Shown: positions 1 through 11,041 of the stretch, one piece after another | Position numbering within the stretch: the first letter of the stretch is position 1 | Layout: each line of letters begins with the position of its first letter | The notes under the pieces: model-generated | Databases searched by the model: none | What the model saw: the letters and a program-made list of their open reading frames with translations, nothing else | Told to the model about the DNA's origin: nothing | Program-made: the position numbers and the translations under genes | Assembly (NCBI GenBank): GCA_015075175.1 | Contig: JABTUV010000005.1 | Coordinates: 1 to 64,000, forward strand | Origin: a bacterium | Lineage (GTDB): Bacteria > Hinthialibacterota > Hinthialibacteria > H5-UNCL2 | DNA: 64,000 nt | Direction of reading: 5' to 3'

Positions 1-76
1 CCGCAGCGGCCTCGGTTTTCATCCTCTACGCGTGCGCCAAAGCCTCGTGAGTATCGTCCCCGCGCCGCTTGACCAT

Positions 77-100
77 GTGGAGTGCGGCTGCTTGCTGCCG
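77..100. repeat. interspersed palindromic repeat, GGAGTGCGGC/TTGCTGCCG family
   Basis: A short palindromic unit of the form GTGGAGTGCGGCNGCTTGCT followed by GCCG. Close copies lie at 19791-19813 and 19823-19846, and in reverse orientation at 51168-51189. The first 178 bases hold no gene that I can recognise; this unit is the only clear element there. Confidence 0.6.
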
Positions 101-178
101 CCGGCGTTCCCCCCCCCCGCCCGGCCCCCCCCCAAACAACTGCTGCATCCCCCAACCGCCTATGATATTTTTCCCCCC

Positions 179-1500
179 ATGAACACGCCCGCCGACTCAC
201 CGCCCCGACCCCGCTCCTTCCACCGGCGCATCCTCTTGGCCGTCCTCCTGCTCCTCTTTCTCGCCCAGGGCGCCGTCCTCTCGCTCATCCTCCTCTTTCA
301 CCAGGCCCGAGAAGAAATGAAAGCCATGCACGAGGAATCCCTCTCCCACGCCGCCCTCGCCGCCGCCCTCGCCCTCGCCGCCGCCGACCTCCTGGACCGC
401 CTCGCCGCCGACGAAAACGCCCGCCTGGAGGCCGAACTCCGCCTCGCCTTCGTGCGCGAGGAAACCCGCGTCGAAAACATCGAACTCTACGACCCCGACG
501 GCAACTACCTCCTCGGCCTCAAGGCGACCGACGCCCGTGAACGCCTCTTCCACCAGGCCGAACTCTGGAGCGCCGAGGCCGGCACGCCCGCCTATACGCC
601 CCCCCAGCAAGTCCGCGGCCTCTACTTCCAGACCCTCTACCATCCCGTCCGCGATCCGCTCAGCGACGAAATCCTCGCCATCGTCGCGGTGCAAGCCGAC
701 GTGGGCTTCTTGCACACACTCGCGCCCCTGCGCCGCTGGGCGACCGTACTGGGGGTCGCCAACGCGCTGGCGGCGGTTCTGGTAGCGGCGTTGTTCTACT
801 TCCTGCAGCGCCGCCTGGCGCAGCTGGAGGCGCGCCGCGCCGAAGCCGACCGCCTCTCCGCCATCGGACGCCTCGCCGCCGGCGTCGCCCACGAACTGCG
901 CAACCCCCTCGCCATCATCGGCCAGGCCGTCTCCCTCCTGCGCAAAAAGTACGACCCCGCCGGCGCCGACAAGTTCTTCGACTACATCCCCGCCGAAGTC
1001 GCGCGCATGAACGGCCTCGTCAAGGAATTCCTGGCGCTGGCCCGTCCCCAACCCCTCTCGCTCTCGAACTCCAGCCTCGCTGAAGTCGCCGAGCGCGTGC
1101 ACGCCCAGTTCACCGCCGAATGCCAACGCCGCGGCGTCGCCTTCACCCACGAGACCGCCGGCCCCTCCCCTTGCCGCCTCGACCCTGACCGCATGGTCCA
1201 AGTCGGTCTCAACCTGGTCAGCAACGCGCTCGACGCCATGCCCCACGGCGGCAAACTCGTCAGCCGCACCGGCGCCCGCGCCCGCGAAGTCTTCTGGAGC
1301 CTCTCCGACTCCGGCCCCGGCATCCCCCCCGAACAGCTCCCCCGCCTCACCGAAGCGTTTTACACCCCCAACCCGGACGGTTCCGGCCTCGGTCTCGCCG
1401 TCGTCGAGCGCATCGTCTCCCGGCACGGCGGACGCCTCGAAATCACCAGCCCACTGGGCGAAGGCGCTACCTTCACCATCTACCTGCCCAGAGGAACCTG

Positions 1501-1501
<1 letters not shown>
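179..1501 (+). CDS. membrane sensor histidine kinase
   Basis: A 440-residue two-component sensor kinase that senses a signal outside or in the membrane and phosphorylates the regulator encoded next. TM1 is at about 18-40, followed by an extracytoplasmic sensor loop and TM2 at about 188-208. The dimerisation/phosphoacceptor motif AHELRNPLA has the active His at 238. The ATPase domain shows NLVSNALDAMP, DSGPGIP and GSGLGLAVV. I chose ATG 179; the frame is open back to 32, but that stretch is low-complexity, C-rich sequence without kinase features. The stop overlaps the next start (ATGA), so the pair is translationally coupled. The layout resembles ZraS/NtrB-type kinases that pair with sigma-54 activators. 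The signal sensed is unknown. Confidence 0.93.
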
Positions 1502-2840
<1,339 letters not shown>

Positions 2841-2844
<4 letters not shown>

Positions 2845-3000
2845 GGTGCGCACCGCGCACCACGGGCAACTGTCCGACCTGCCTGTAGGGTGCGCACCGC
2901 GCACCACCGGTAACTGTCCGACCCGCCTGTAGGGTGCGCACCGCGCACCAACGGTAAATGTCCGGCCCGCCTGTGGGGTGCGCACCGCGCACCACCACCG
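2841..3000. repeat. 44-bp tandem repeat, about 3.6 copies, GTGCGCACCGCGCACC core
   Basis: Units begin at 2841, 2885, 2929 and 2973, exactly 44 bases apart. Each starts with GTAGGGTGCGCACCGCGCAC, which is itself palindromic, followed by a more variable tail (CACGGGCAACTGTCCGACC and variants). The array begins at the stop codon of the upstream regulator and ends at the stop codon of the convergent epimerase gene, filling the whole gap. The same palindrome recurs at 27655-27800. Confidence 0.9.
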
Positions 3001-3981
3001 TCAATTCCGATACTTGGCACTCTGCGGGTCCGCAATCAACCCCGACGCCACCAACCGGTGCACTTCCACCAACCCATCGCGCGCGCTGCGTACCGTGTCG
3101 TACCCCAGCGCGCCCCGAATCTTGTCGAAGTTGACCCGATAGCTGCGGCGATCCACCACGTTGGCGTGAATCTGCACCTCCGCGCCCGGAATGCACTGCG
3201 GAATGATCTCGCGGAAGGCCTCCATCCTGTAGTTCTCCCGGTTGGAACCCACGTTGAAAACCTGCCCCGCCACCTTCTCGCGCGGAGCCTCCAGGCAGGC
3301 CACAAACGCCCGCGCCACGTCGTAGACGTGCAGCATCGGCCGCCAGTGCCGCGCTCCGTCGATGGTCACCCGCCCCGACAACGTCCCCTGCATGGCGAAG
3401 AAGTTGAGCGCCAGATCGAACCTCATGCGCGGCGAAAATCCGTGCAGCGTCGAGAGCCGCAAAACCGTCGGCGCAAGTCCGTTCGACTTGTCCAACAGCA
3501 GCTCTTCGCAGCGCACCTTGGTCTCCGCGTAGAGCGAGACGGGGTTCTGCGCCGAGTCCTCGAACAGCTCCCCGTCTCCGCCCGCGCCGTACACGCTGCA
3601 CGTCGAGGCGAAGAGCAGCCGCTCCACGTGCCGCGCCAGGCACTGCTCCAGCACCCGCGCCGTCCCTTCCACGTTGCCCGCAATCGCCGCCGCCGCGTCC
3701 CGCGCGCACGCCGCGTCCCCCACGATCGCCGCCAGATGCACCACCGCCTCCACCCCCTCAAACGCCCGCGCAAGCTCCGCCCCCTCCAGCACGTCCCCCC
3801 GCACAAACCGAAACCCGGGGCGCTCGAACAAATCCAACAGGTGGTAATTCTCATACATGAGCCGGTCCAAGACGACCACGGGATAGCCGCGCGACAAGAG
3901 CATCCTGACCAGTACCGAGCCGATGTATCCGGCCCCGCCGGTCACGAGTACGCTGGGCCGGTCGGATGAAGGACGAGACAT
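3001..3981 (-). CDS. NAD-dependent epimerase/dehydratase (extended SDR)
   Basis: A 326-residue sugar-nucleotide epimerase/dehydratase-like protein. The Rossmann motif VTGGAGYIGSVLVRML is at the N-terminus, followed by VVHLAAIVGD. The active-site pair is a SVYG-like stretch (STCSVYGAGG) and YAETKVRCEE (YxxxK). I start at ATG 3981 (MSRPSSDRPSVLV). The frame is open further upstream, but that part is translated repeat sequence. The C-terminal half has the substrate-domain pattern of GalE/WbpV-type enzymes. The exact substrate cannot be assigned. The gene stands alone between two repeat arrays. Confidence 0.88.
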   Translation of the reverse strand: MSRPSSDRPSVLVTGGAGYIGSVLVRMLLSRGYPVVVLDRLMYENYHLLDLFERPGFRFVRGDVLEGAELARAFEGVEAVVHLAAIVGDAACARDAAAAIAGNVEGTARVLEQCLARHVERLLFASTCSVYGAGGDGELFEDSAQNPVSLYAETKVRCEELLLDKSNGLAPTVLRLSTLHGFSPRMRFDLALNFFAMQGTLSGRVTIDGARHWRPMLHVYDVARAFVACLEAPREKVAGQVFNVGSNRENYRMEAFREIIPQCIPGAEVQIHANVVDRRSYRVNFDKIRGALGYDTVRSARDGLVEVHRLVASGLIADPQSAKYRN

Positions 3982-4089
3982 GAAAACGCGAACCCCAAGC
4001 GAGGCTTGCCGCCGGAACGCCGGCGGGTCGGAGTAATCTTCGGCAGACCGCGCCCTCGCCTTGAGTGGTGGGCAGGCACGGCGGCACGG

Positions 4090-4760
4090 CGGCCGCGCGG
4101 AAAATGTAAGCCGTGTCCTCGAGTAGGCCCCGCCGTCGCACCTCCATGAGAGCGAAAACCCCTCTTCGGGGCCGTATCGAGAGGCACGGCGACTTGAAAC
4201 CGGCAATCCCACATTCATGCCGTTCTCTCGATACGCGGCGCCAACTTCCATCCCGCACTTCACGACGCATCTCCACCGCCCCGCTACTCGAGGACTCGGT
4301 TTTCCTTTCTATTGCATCTACTCCTGAACACCTTTTTCCAGACGAGAACGCAAAGCCACCGTGTCCTCGACTAGGCCTCTTTGATGTATAAAACCCAAGC
4401 CGTGTCCTCGAGTAGGCCCGCCGTCGCACCATGAGCGAGGAAACCCTCTTCGGGGCCGTATCGAGACGCGGCGACTGAAGCCAGCAACGTCCACATTCGC
4501 CGTTCTCTCGATACGGCGCCAGACCGCTCCCGCCCCGACGCATCTCCACCGCCCCGCTTCTCAGTGACTCGGTTTTCCTTTCTATTGCATCTGCTCCTGA
4601 ACACGACCGGACGAGAACGCAAAACCCAGACGGCCCCGATACTAGGCCCCTTTGATGTATAAAACCCAAGCCGTGTCCTCGAGTAGGCCCCGCCGTCGCA
4701 CCTGCATGAGAGCGAAAACCCCTCTTCGGGGCCGTATCGAGAGGCACGGCGACTTGCCCG
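4090..4760. repeat. array of TATCGAGAG / CTCGAGGACTCGG hairpin repeats
   Basis: Three related blocks (about 4108-4290, 4400-4600 and 4670-4755) share GCCGTGTCCTCGAGTAGGCC, then CCCTCTTCGGGGCCGTATCG, then fragments of CTCTCGATACGGCGCC. The blocks are imperfect copies of one another, with insertions and deletions. There is no credible gene in 3982-4773; the open frames here are translated repeats. A reversed copy of the same unit lies at about 59200-59280. Confidence 0.8.
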
Positions 4761-4773
4761 CTACCACCCCGCC

Positions 4774-6144
4774 TCAGCCGCCGCCTTCCGCGTCAAGATT
4801 ATTGTTCCACAGATACTTCCGCGTCTCCGCCGCCACGACCCCCGACAACAGCACCAGCGCAACCAGATTCGGCGCCGCCATCAGTCCGTTGGCGATGTCG
4901 GCGAAATCCCACACCGCCTGCGGCAACACCAGCGACCCCACCATCACCGCCACCACCCACAACACCCGATACGGGAAAATCACCCCCCGCCCCAACAGAT
5001 ACTCCGCCGCCTTCTCCCCGTAATAACACCACCCCAGAATAGTCGAAACCACGAAGGTGATCATCCCCAGGTTTAGTACCCACGGCCCCAGGTAGTGCAC
5101 GGTCCCAAACGCCTCCTTGGTCATCACGGCGCCCTTCGCCTCCGTCTGCCAGGCGCCCGAGCTGACCAGGACCAACCCCGTCATGGCGCAGATCACTACC
5201 GTGTCCCAGAATGTTCCCGTCGAGGAGACCAACGCCTGCCGAACGGGATTCTTGGTCTGCGCCGCCGCCGCCACGATGGGGGCGCTGCCCAGTCCCGACT
5301 CGTTCGAGAACAATCCCCGTGCTACCCCGTAGCGCACCGTCGTCCCCAGAAACCCGCCCGCGACCGCCTCCCCCGTGAAGGCGTCCCGCAGGATCAGCGA
5401 CAACGCCCCCGGTATCGCGTCGTAGTGCAAAAAGAGGATGGCCGCGCATCCCCCCACGTAAAAGACCGCCATGAAGGGCACCAGCATCTCCGACACCCGC
5501 GCAATGCTCCGGATGCCCCCCAAGATCACCACGCCCACAAGCACCGTCAGCGCCAGTCCGGTCGCCCAGCGCGGCGCGCCGAAGTTGTCGTGCGTCAGCC
5601 GCGCGACCTCGTTGGCTTGCACCACGTTGCCGATGCCGAACGCCGCAATCGCCGTGAAAACCGCGAACAGCACCCCCCACCATTTCAGATTGAGGCCCCG
5701 CTCCAGCACGTACATGGGTCCGCCCGCGACCGTCCCATCCGCCCACACCACGCGATACTTGATCGAGAGCACCGCCTCCGCGTACTTGGTCGCGATCCCG
5801 AAAACCCCCGTTAACCACATCCATAGCACCGCCCCCGGCCCGCCCGCCGCGATCGCCGTCGCGACTCCTGCGATGTTTCCCGTCCCGATGGTCGACGCCA
5901 GGGCCGTCGTCAGCGCCCCGAAGTGGCTGATCTCCCCCGTCCCCTCCCGCTTGCGCGCCAGCGACAGCCGGATCGCCGTCCCCAGCCGCCGCTGCACGAT
6001 CCCCTGTCGAAACGTCAGGAACAGATGCGTCCCGAATAAGAGTACCAACAGCGGTGGTCCCCACACCCAGCCCGCGAGAATCGACAGACACTCTCCGGCC
6101 GCTTCCACGACGCTGGAACCCGATGCTTGCTCCGGCGGCATCAT
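4774..6144 (-). CDS. alanine/glycine:cation symporter (AGCS family)
   Basis: A 456-residue inner-membrane Na+-coupled amino-acid importer with about 11 hydrophobic segments. Family hallmarks are the N-terminal [11 protein letters not shown] segment, the conserved core [47 protein letters not shown], and [19 protein letters not shown]. Substrate is most likely alanine, or glycine/D-alanine. The start is one of two adjacent ATG codons (6144 or 6141). It stands alone and diverges from the acetolactate synthase gene. Confidence 0.93.
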   Translation of the reverse strand: MMPPEQASGSSVVEAAGECLSILAGWVWGPPLLVLLFGTHLFLTFRQGIVQRRLGTAIRLSLARKREGTGEISHFGALTTALASTIGTGNIAGVATAIAAGGPGAVLWMWLTGVFGIATKYAEAVLSIKYRVVWADGTVAGGPMYVLERGLNLKWWGVLFAVFTAIAAFGIGNVVQANEVARLTHDNFGAPRWATGLALTVLVGVVILGGIRSIARVSEMLVPFMAVFYVGGCAAILFLHYDAIPGALSLILRDAFTGEAVAGGFLGTTVRYGVARGLFSNESGLGSAPIVAAAAQTKNPVRQALVSSTGTFWDTVVICAMTGLVLVSSGAWQTEAKGAVMTKEAFGTVHYLGPWVLNLGMITFVVSTILGWCYYGEKAAEYLLGRGVIFPYRVLWVVAVMVGSLVLPQAVWDFADIANGLMAAPNLVALVLLSGVVAAETRKYLWNNNLDAEGGG

Positions 6145-6252
6145 CCCACCTCTCCTCGTCAGAATCCTATCGCTGCAGGGAACGGCCGATTCTTACCCCT
6201 CCCCTCCCGCCAAAGCAAACCCTATCCTCGCCCGCCTCGCGGCTCCGTTCCG

Positions 6253-6279
6253 TCCCATAGGTCCTATCGGTCCCATCAC
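6253..6279. repeat. GGTCCTAT-type interspersed repeat
   Basis: The stretch CGTCCCATAGGTCCTATCGG and a few following bases belongs to a family built of GGTCCYATNGG units. Others are near 9888-9908, 44789-44819 and 53523-53550. All lie at gene ends or in gaps. Confidence 0.5.
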
Positions 6280-6297
6280 GCGCTTTCCGCAATCGCA

Positions 6298-6326
6298 TTG
6301 ACTTGCTCGCGCCTCTGTGAGAAAAT
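6298..6326 (+). promoter_or_regulatory. candidate sigma-70 promoter of the acetolactate synthase gene
   Basis: TTGACT at 6298-6303 (-35), a 17-base spacer, then GAAAAT at 6321-6326 (-10, 4 of 6 matches). It lies 56 bases before the chosen ATG in an AT-richer pocket. The -10 match is weak. I see no attenuator or leader peptide between it and the gene. Confidence 0.35.
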
Positions 6327-6381
6327 TAAGCTTTTACGAGCATCACCCGGCGCCCGGCGCGCCGGTGGACAGGACGAGGCC

Positions 6382-8160
6382 ATGAGTACCAAACCCAACA
6401 CGACGCGACGCAAGAGCATCCACGCCCCCAAGCTGCGCCCACCCACCATCGTGGACGTGACCGCGGGCGCGCCCATGAAGGGCGCCGACATCGTCGCCGC
6501 CTGCCTGGAACGCGAGGGCGTCGACCTCGTCTTCGGCTATCCCGGCGGCGCCAGCATGGAAATGCATCAAACCCTCACCCGCATCCCCGGCATCCGCGTG
6601 GTCCTGCCCCGCCACGAGCAGGGCGAGTGTTTCGCCGCCATCGGTTACGCTAGAAGTACCGGCAAGGTCGGCGTCTGCCTGGCCACCTCCGGCCCGGGCG
6701 CCACCAACCTCGTCACCGGCATCGCCGACGCCTACATGGACAGCGTCCCCATCGTCGCCATCACCGGCCAGGTCCACCAGGCCATGATCGGAAAAAGCGC
6801 CTTCCAGGAAACCGACGTGATCGGCGTCACCCGCCCCATCGTCAAGCACAGCCACCTCGTTCAGGACGTCCGCGACATCCCCCGCGTCATGCACGAGGCC
6901 TTCTACATCGCCCGCAGCGGCCGCCCCGGCCCCGTCGTCATCGACATCCCCAAGGACGTGCAACAGGCCAGCGCCCACGTCTCCTTCCCCGACGAAATCC
7001 ACCTCCCCGGCTACAGTCCCGAAGTCGCCCCCCATCCGCGCCGCATCGAGGAGATCGTCCGCGCCCTCAAAAAGAGCCGCCGCCCCCTCATCTACTGCGG
7101 TGGGGGCATCATCTCCGGCCACGCCCACGATGAACTCCGCCGCTTCGTCGAGATCACCGGCGTCCCCGTCACTACCACCCTCATGGGCGTCGGCGCCTTC
7201 CCCGAGGACCATCCCCTCTCCCTGAAGTGGCTCGGAATGCACGGTGCAGCCTACGCCAACTACGCCGTCGCCGAGTGCGACCTGCTCCTGGCGCTCGGCG
7301 TCCGCTTCGACGACCGCGTCACCGGCAAGGTCGAGGAATTCGCCAAGGGCGCCACCATCGTCCACATCGACATCGACGCCTCCGAAATCAACAAGAACCG
7401 CGTCGTCGACATCCCCGTCGTCGCCGACATCAAGCTGGCCCTGCAGGAACTGCTCAAACTCGTGGAGAAAAAAGACCTCTCCGAGTGGCACGCCCGCCTC
7501 GCCGAACTCAAGCGCGCCTATCCCCTCCGTTACAAGGAAAGCGATGACGCCATCCTGCCCCAGTTCGCCATCCAGAAGCTCTACGAGTTGACCCGCGGCG
7601 ACGCCATCATTACCACCGGCGTCGGCCAGCATCAGATGTGGGCCGGCCAGTGGTACACCTACCGCCATCCGCGCACCTTTATCACCAGCGCCGGACTCGG
7701 ATCGATGGGCTACGGCCTGCCCGCCGCCATGGGCGCCAAACTCGGCAACCCCGACAAGATGGTCGTCAACATCGACGGCGACGGCAGCTTCCAGATGAAC
7801 ATCCAGGAACTGGCGACCGTCCACATCGAAAAAATCGGCGTCAAGACCATGATCCTCAATAACCAGCATCTGGGCATGGTCGTGCAGTGGGAGGATCGCT
7901 TTTACGAGGGCAATCGCGGCCACACCTTCATCGGCGATCCCGCCTCCACCGTCCCCTATCCCGACTTCGCTACCATTGCCAGGGGTTATGGCGTGAAATC
8001 CCGCCGCGTGATGAAAAAAGAGGAGCTGGTCCCCGCCTTGCGCGAGATGCTGGCCGACCCCAACGAACCCTATCTCTTGGACGTCATCATCCCCCACCAG
8101 GAGCACGTCCTCCCCATGATCCCCGCCGGCAAAACCGTCCGCGAGATGATCATCGAGTAA
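6382..8160 (+). CDS. ilvB: acetolactate synthase large subunit
   Basis: A 592-residue ThDP enzyme that condenses pyruvate to 2-acetolactate (or with 2-oxobutyrate) in branched-chain amino-acid synthesis. The N-terminal PYR domain has the catalytic Glu79 in RHEQGECFA and [11 protein letters not shown]. The middle domain follows, and the C-terminal PP domain carries the ThDP/Mg motif GDGSFQMN ending in NNQHLGMV at about 465-497. ATG 6382 follows AGGACGAGG. The frame is open upstream to 6127, but that stretch overlaps the divergent symporter start and the promoter. A 30-residue basic leader precedes the family homology. No regulatory subunit gene (ilvN) lies nearby, so it is elsewhere or absent. 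Confidence 0.96.
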   Translation: MSTKPNTTRRKSIHAPKLRPPTIVDVTAGAPMKGADIVAACLEREGVDLVFGYPGGASMEMHQTLTRIPGIRVVLPRHEQGECFAAIGYARSTGKVGVCLATSGPGATNLVTGIADAYMDSVPIVAITGQVHQAMIGKSAFQETDVIGVTRPIVKHSHLVQDVRDIPRVMHEAFYIARSGRPGPVVIDIPKDVQQASAHVSFPDEIHLPGYSPEVAPHPRRIEEIVRALKKSRRPLIYCGGGIISGHAHDELRRFVEITGVPVTTTLMGVGAFPEDHPLSLKWLGMHGAAYANYAVAECDLLLALGVRFDDRVTGKVEEFAKGATIVHIDIDASEINKNRVVDIPVVADIKLALQELLKLVEKKDLSEWHARLAELKRAYPLRYKESDDAILPQFAIQKLYELTRGDAIITTGVGQHQMWAGQWYTYRHPRTFITSAGLGSMGYGLPAAMGAKLGNPDKMVVNIDGDGSFQMNIQELATVHIEKIGVKTMILNNQHLGMVVQWEDRFYEGNRGHTFIGDPASTVPYPDFATIARGYGVKSRRVMKKEELVPALREMLADPNEPYLLDVIIPHQEHVLPMIPAGKTVREMIIE

Positions 8161-8182
8161 CCCAAGCGGGGAGGACGCCGTT

Positions 8183-8400
8183 GGAAATAGGCGACTGCTC
8201 TTGGAATGGACGCTGTGAGTGTCGCGAAAGAAAAACCGAGTCCTCGAGTAGCCGGTACTCCGGCGTATCGAGAGCACGCCCTCGATGCGGCCATCCCGCC
8301 CTGGGAGCGACCGTGCCCGCCGACGGGACAGGCGCCCATTGCCGAAATCCCTCTTCCGCTTCACGCCAGGCCCGCCGGCGGAAATCGGCGACTGTCCCGC
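8183..8400. repeat. composite intergenic repeat (TATCGAGAG hairpin plus GACTGTCCC unit)
   Basis: Between ilvB and the convergent mnmE. GGCGACTGCTCTTGG is at 8189, the hairpin unit AACCGAGTCCTCGAGTAGCC...GTATCGAGAG at 8234-8274, and AATCGGCGACTGTCCCGCC at 8382-8400. No gene is seen in this 240-base gap. Confidence 0.7.
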
Positions 8401-9834
8401 CTATTTCCCAATACAAAACCGCCTGAAAATCTCCCCCACAATATCCGCCCGAACCTTCTCCCCCAACAGTTCCCCCAGCGCCGCGTGACTCTCCCGCAAC
8501 CCCTCGGCCAACACGTCCAGCGTCTCGCCCTCCTCCAGCCTCCGCCGATTCTCCGCCAGCGACGCTACCAGCGTCTCCAGCCCCGCCCGCTGTCGCTCCG
8601 AGAGAAGAAACGCATCCTCCCCCTCCGGCGGAGGCGCCTCCCCCAGACTCGCTCCCAGCGCCTCCAACAGTTCCGCAATCCCCTCCCCCGTCAAAGCGCA
8701 CACGGGCACGGCCCGTAGTTGCGCAGCGTGCTGCGCTTGCCACCCACCCGGCCCCGCCCGCTGCAACAATACCGCCGGATACAAGTCCGCCTTCGTCAAA
8801 ACTACCATCTTCACGCACCCCGCCGCCGGCAGCTCCGCCAACAGCGCCTCCACCTCACCCTTGACGCGCTCCTCCGGCCCCGCCTCCGCCACGAGTATCC
8901 ATGCCCACGCTTCCGCCGCCGCCGCCTTGATGCGCTCGATACCCAATCGTTCCACCGCATCCGCCGTCTCGCACAGCCCCGCCCCGTCGATCAACTTGCA
9001 CACCCGCCCGCCCATCAACAGCTCTTCCTCCAAAAGGTCCCGCGTGGTTCCGGCAATCGCCGACACCAACGCCCGCTCCCGTCCCAAGATGGCGTTGAGC
9101 AGCGTCGACTTGCCGACATTGGGCCGGCCCAAAAGCACCACGCTGTGCCCGCGTTGATAGAGCGCCTCCCGCTCCCCCGCCAGGAGCAGCCGCCGCCCTC
9201 GCTCCTCCAATCCCGCCAATAGCGCTTCCAGCCGCCCCCGCTCCCCCGTCCCCAACTGCTCCTCGGGGAACTCCAGCGCCGACTCGATCTCCACCGCCGC
9301 GTCCGTCAACTCGCTCTTCAATCCCTCCAGGACGCGCGACAAGTCCCCCGATAGTTGCCGCACCGCCAGCCGCCGCGCCCGTTCGTTGCGCGCACCTACC
9401 AACGCCTCGATCGCCTCCGCCTCCGGCAAATCCACCTTCCCCGCGATAAACGCCCGCAGCGTGAACTCCCCCGCCTCCGCCAACCGCGCCCCCGCCGCAA
9501 CCAGGCTGCCTAGAATCGCCGCCACGGTCGCCCGCCCCCCATGGCACGTGATCTCCAACATGTCCTCGCCCGTATAACTCGCCGGCCCCGCGTAGTACAC
9601 GACCGTGACCTGATCCAGCGCCTCGCCTTCCCGCTTCCACCAACCCAAATAGACGCGCCGCGGCTCGAACCCTTCCTGCGCCCCCCCATCCATGCGCCGG
9701 AAACCCTCCGAGACGATGCGCCCACACTCCCGCCCCGACACCCGCAACACCGCCAGCGCCGAATGTCCCACGATCGTCGCCGGTGCAACGATCGTGTCCC
9801 CACGCGACAACCCCCCGAGAAAGTCCCCCGCCAT
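8401..9834 (-). CDS. mnmE: tRNA-5-carboxymethylaminomethyl modification GTPase MnmE
   Basis: A 477-residue tRNA wobble-uridine modification GTPase that works with MnmG (not in this window). It has an N-terminal folate-binding domain (VLRVSGRE, ITCHGG, GEFTLRAFIAGKVDLPEAEAI) and an inserted G domain with P-loop GRPNVGKST (236-244), K-loop TTRD (263-266) and TKAD (347-350). The C-terminus is the diagnostic FCIGK, whose cysteine is conserved. Two oddities. The G3 motif reads DGAG (283-286) instead of DTAG, and residues about 366-374 are encoded by a copy of an interspersed repeat. Genes of this family often lie near bacterial replication origins, which fits the neighbourhood. Confidence 0.97.
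   Translation of the reverse strand: MAGDFLGGLSRGDTIVAPATIVGHSALAVLRVSGRECGRIVSEGFRRMDGGAQEGFEPRRVYLGWWKREGEALDQVTVVYYAGPASYTGEDMLEITCHGGRATVAAILGSLVAAGARLAEAGEFTLRAFIAGKVDLPEAEAIEALVGARNERARRLAVRQLSGDLSRVLEGLKSELTDAAVEIESALEFPEEQLGTGERGRLEALLAGLEERGRRLLLAGEREALYQRGHSVVLLGRPNVGKSTLLNAILGRERALVSAIAGTTRDLLEEELLMGGRVCKLIDGAGLCETADAVERLGIERIKAAAAEAWAWILVAEAGPEERVKGEVEALLAELPAAGCVKMVVLTKADLYPAVLLQRAGPGGWQAQHAAQLRAVPVCALTGEGIAELLEALGASLGEAPPPEGEDAFLLSERQRAGLETLVASLAENRRRLEEGETLDVLAEGLRESHAALGELLGEKVRADIVGEIFRRFCIGK
8715..8736. repeat. GTAGTTGCGCAGCGTGCTGC family repeat inside mnmE
   Basis: This 22-base palindromic unit also occurs at 13293-13314, 51137-51158 (reverse), 59363-59384 (reverse) and 62588-62609. 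Here it lies within mnmE and is read in frame, encoding QHAAQLR in the loop between G4 and G5 of the GTPase domain. Confidence 0.85.
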
Positions 9835-9919
9835 CTCACCCGCACCTCCATCTGCAATCCATCACGCTCTTTTGGTCCCCTGCATCCCGTGGTCCCATAG
9901 GTCTCATCCACCCCATGGC

Positions 9920-10861
9920 TTATTTCCCTCTCCATCCTCCAACAGCGCGCCGAAAAAGCGGCGGCAGCATGATCTCGTGATGCCCGATGAAATAAAACCC
10001 CTCCCCTCCTCCCGCCTCGCGCGGCCGGTTCACCACGTTGACCAGCGGTCGATACTGGCTCTGCATGTCGAACACCGCCGTGTGAAATCCCTCCACTCCC
10101 GCCGTCGTGTTCCGCGCTACCGTCAACGCCTTTAAGAAGACTTCCGGCATCAACACCGCCGACCCCAGATTGGCCACGCACGCCCCCGCTCCCATGCCCG
10201 CAAGAACTTCGATCAGCCGGTCGAAGTCCTCCCCCGTCGCCCTGCCGGTCCGCGCCGCATCGAACTCCGGATGCTGATGAATGATATCCGTCCCCAGCGC
10301 CACGTGTACCGTGCAGGGCACGTCCGCCTCGTGGCACGCCGCCAAAAGACTCACCTCACGATGCGCGTATCCCTTCTCGACGATCCACCGCCCCAGCGCC
10401 TCTCCCATCCCCTCGCCTCTCTCCGCGCCCGCGTTGATCGCCAGGTTCATGTCGCGCCCCGTTTCAAGTGTCATCCCAAACGAGCCATCCACCAGTCCCT
10501 GTCCCACGTTCTCCGAAGTCTTGCCCGCCAGCGCCAACTCGAAGTCGTGAATCGCCGCCGAACCGTTCATGGCCACGTGCGAGATCACGCCCTCCCGTAC
10601 GCACGCGGAGAGCAGCGGCCCCATGCCCGTCTTGATCACGGCCCCTCCCAGCATGACCAGCCGCAGCTGCCGCCTCTCCCGCGCCTCCTGCCAGAAATGA
10701 AAAAAACGCTTCAACTCCTGGCCCTTCAGTATCTCCCCCAGCCCGAGAAGAAACGCCTTCGCATGTCCGGACGCAACCTCACGCCCAAACTGCTCCTTCG
10801 CCACGTGATGCGCCTGCTCCGCGATGCTCCGCCGAATGATCTTGCTCCGATGTTTGTTCAT
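9920..10861 (-). CDS. deoxyhypusine synthase-like protein
   Basis: A 313-residue protein of the deoxyhypusine-synthase fold. Matching stretches are VMLGGAVIKTGMGPLLSACVREG, NGSAAIHDFELALAG(KTSENV), VHVALGTDIIHQHPEFD and VANLGSAVLMPEVFLKAL. The C-terminal part that carries the catalytic lysine in eukaryotic DHS is replaced by an unrelated tail, so true deoxyhypusine synthase activity is doubtful; bacteria also lack eIF5A. I chose ATG 10861 because GGTAAG precedes it; an in-frame ATG at 10879 lacks a ribosome site. It lies downstream of mnmE's start in the opposite sense of transcription from ilvB. Function is unknown; a polyamine-related or NAD-dependent role is a guess. Confidence 0.8.
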   Translation of the reverse strand: MNKHRSKIIRRSIAEQAHHVAKEQFGREVASGHAKAFLLGLGEILKGQELKRFFHFWQEARERRQLRLVMLGGAVIKTGMGPLLSACVREGVISHVAMNGSAAIHDFELALAGKTSENVGQGLVDGSFGMTLETGRDMNLAINAGAERGEGMGEALGRWIVEKGYAHREVSLLAACHEADVPCTVHVALGTDIIHQHPEFDAARTGRATGEDFDRLIEVLAGMGAGACVANLGSAVLMPEVFLKALTVARNTTAGVEGFHTAVFDMQSQYRPLVNVVNRPREAGGGEGFYFIGHHEIMLPPLFRRAVGGWRGK

Positions 10862-10975
10862 GTTCTTACCATGTTCCATGCCGCAGAGTGTTTCCGTATA
10901 CGATACCGTAACGGCGACATCCTGTCGCCGGTCTCGGCGGCGTCCTCTCCGCCGCCTCCGGCACTGTCTACCCCG

Positions 10976-11006
10976 ACAAACAAAAAGGGGAGACAGCGTC
11001 TCCCCC
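10976..11006 (-). terminator. rho-independent terminator of the pseudopilin gene
   Basis: On the minus strand a stem GGGGAGAC / GTCTCCCC with a 3-base loop is followed by TTTTTGTTTG. It lies about 40 bases past the stop of the pseudopilin at 11042. Confidence 0.8.
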
Positions 11007-11041
11007 TTTTGCGTGTTGCCACGAAATCCTAATCTCCGAAC

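Noticed and set aside
197-1426. Long open frame on the minus strand opposite the sensor kinase, and similar long frames opposite most genes
   Set aside because: High third-position GC opens antisense frames throughout. These translate to low-complexity Gly/Arg/Ala/His-rich strings without domains, while the sense frames carry clear motifs.
3982-4263. 94-residue N-terminal extension of the epimerase
   Set aside because: It is translated repeat sequence (RYGPEEGFSLSWRCDGGAYSRTR). The Rossmann fold starts normally just after ATG 3981.
6161-6381. Leader peptide or T-box/attenuator before ilvB
   Set aside because: No run of branched-chain codons in a short frame and no T-box or antiterminator stem pattern was visible.
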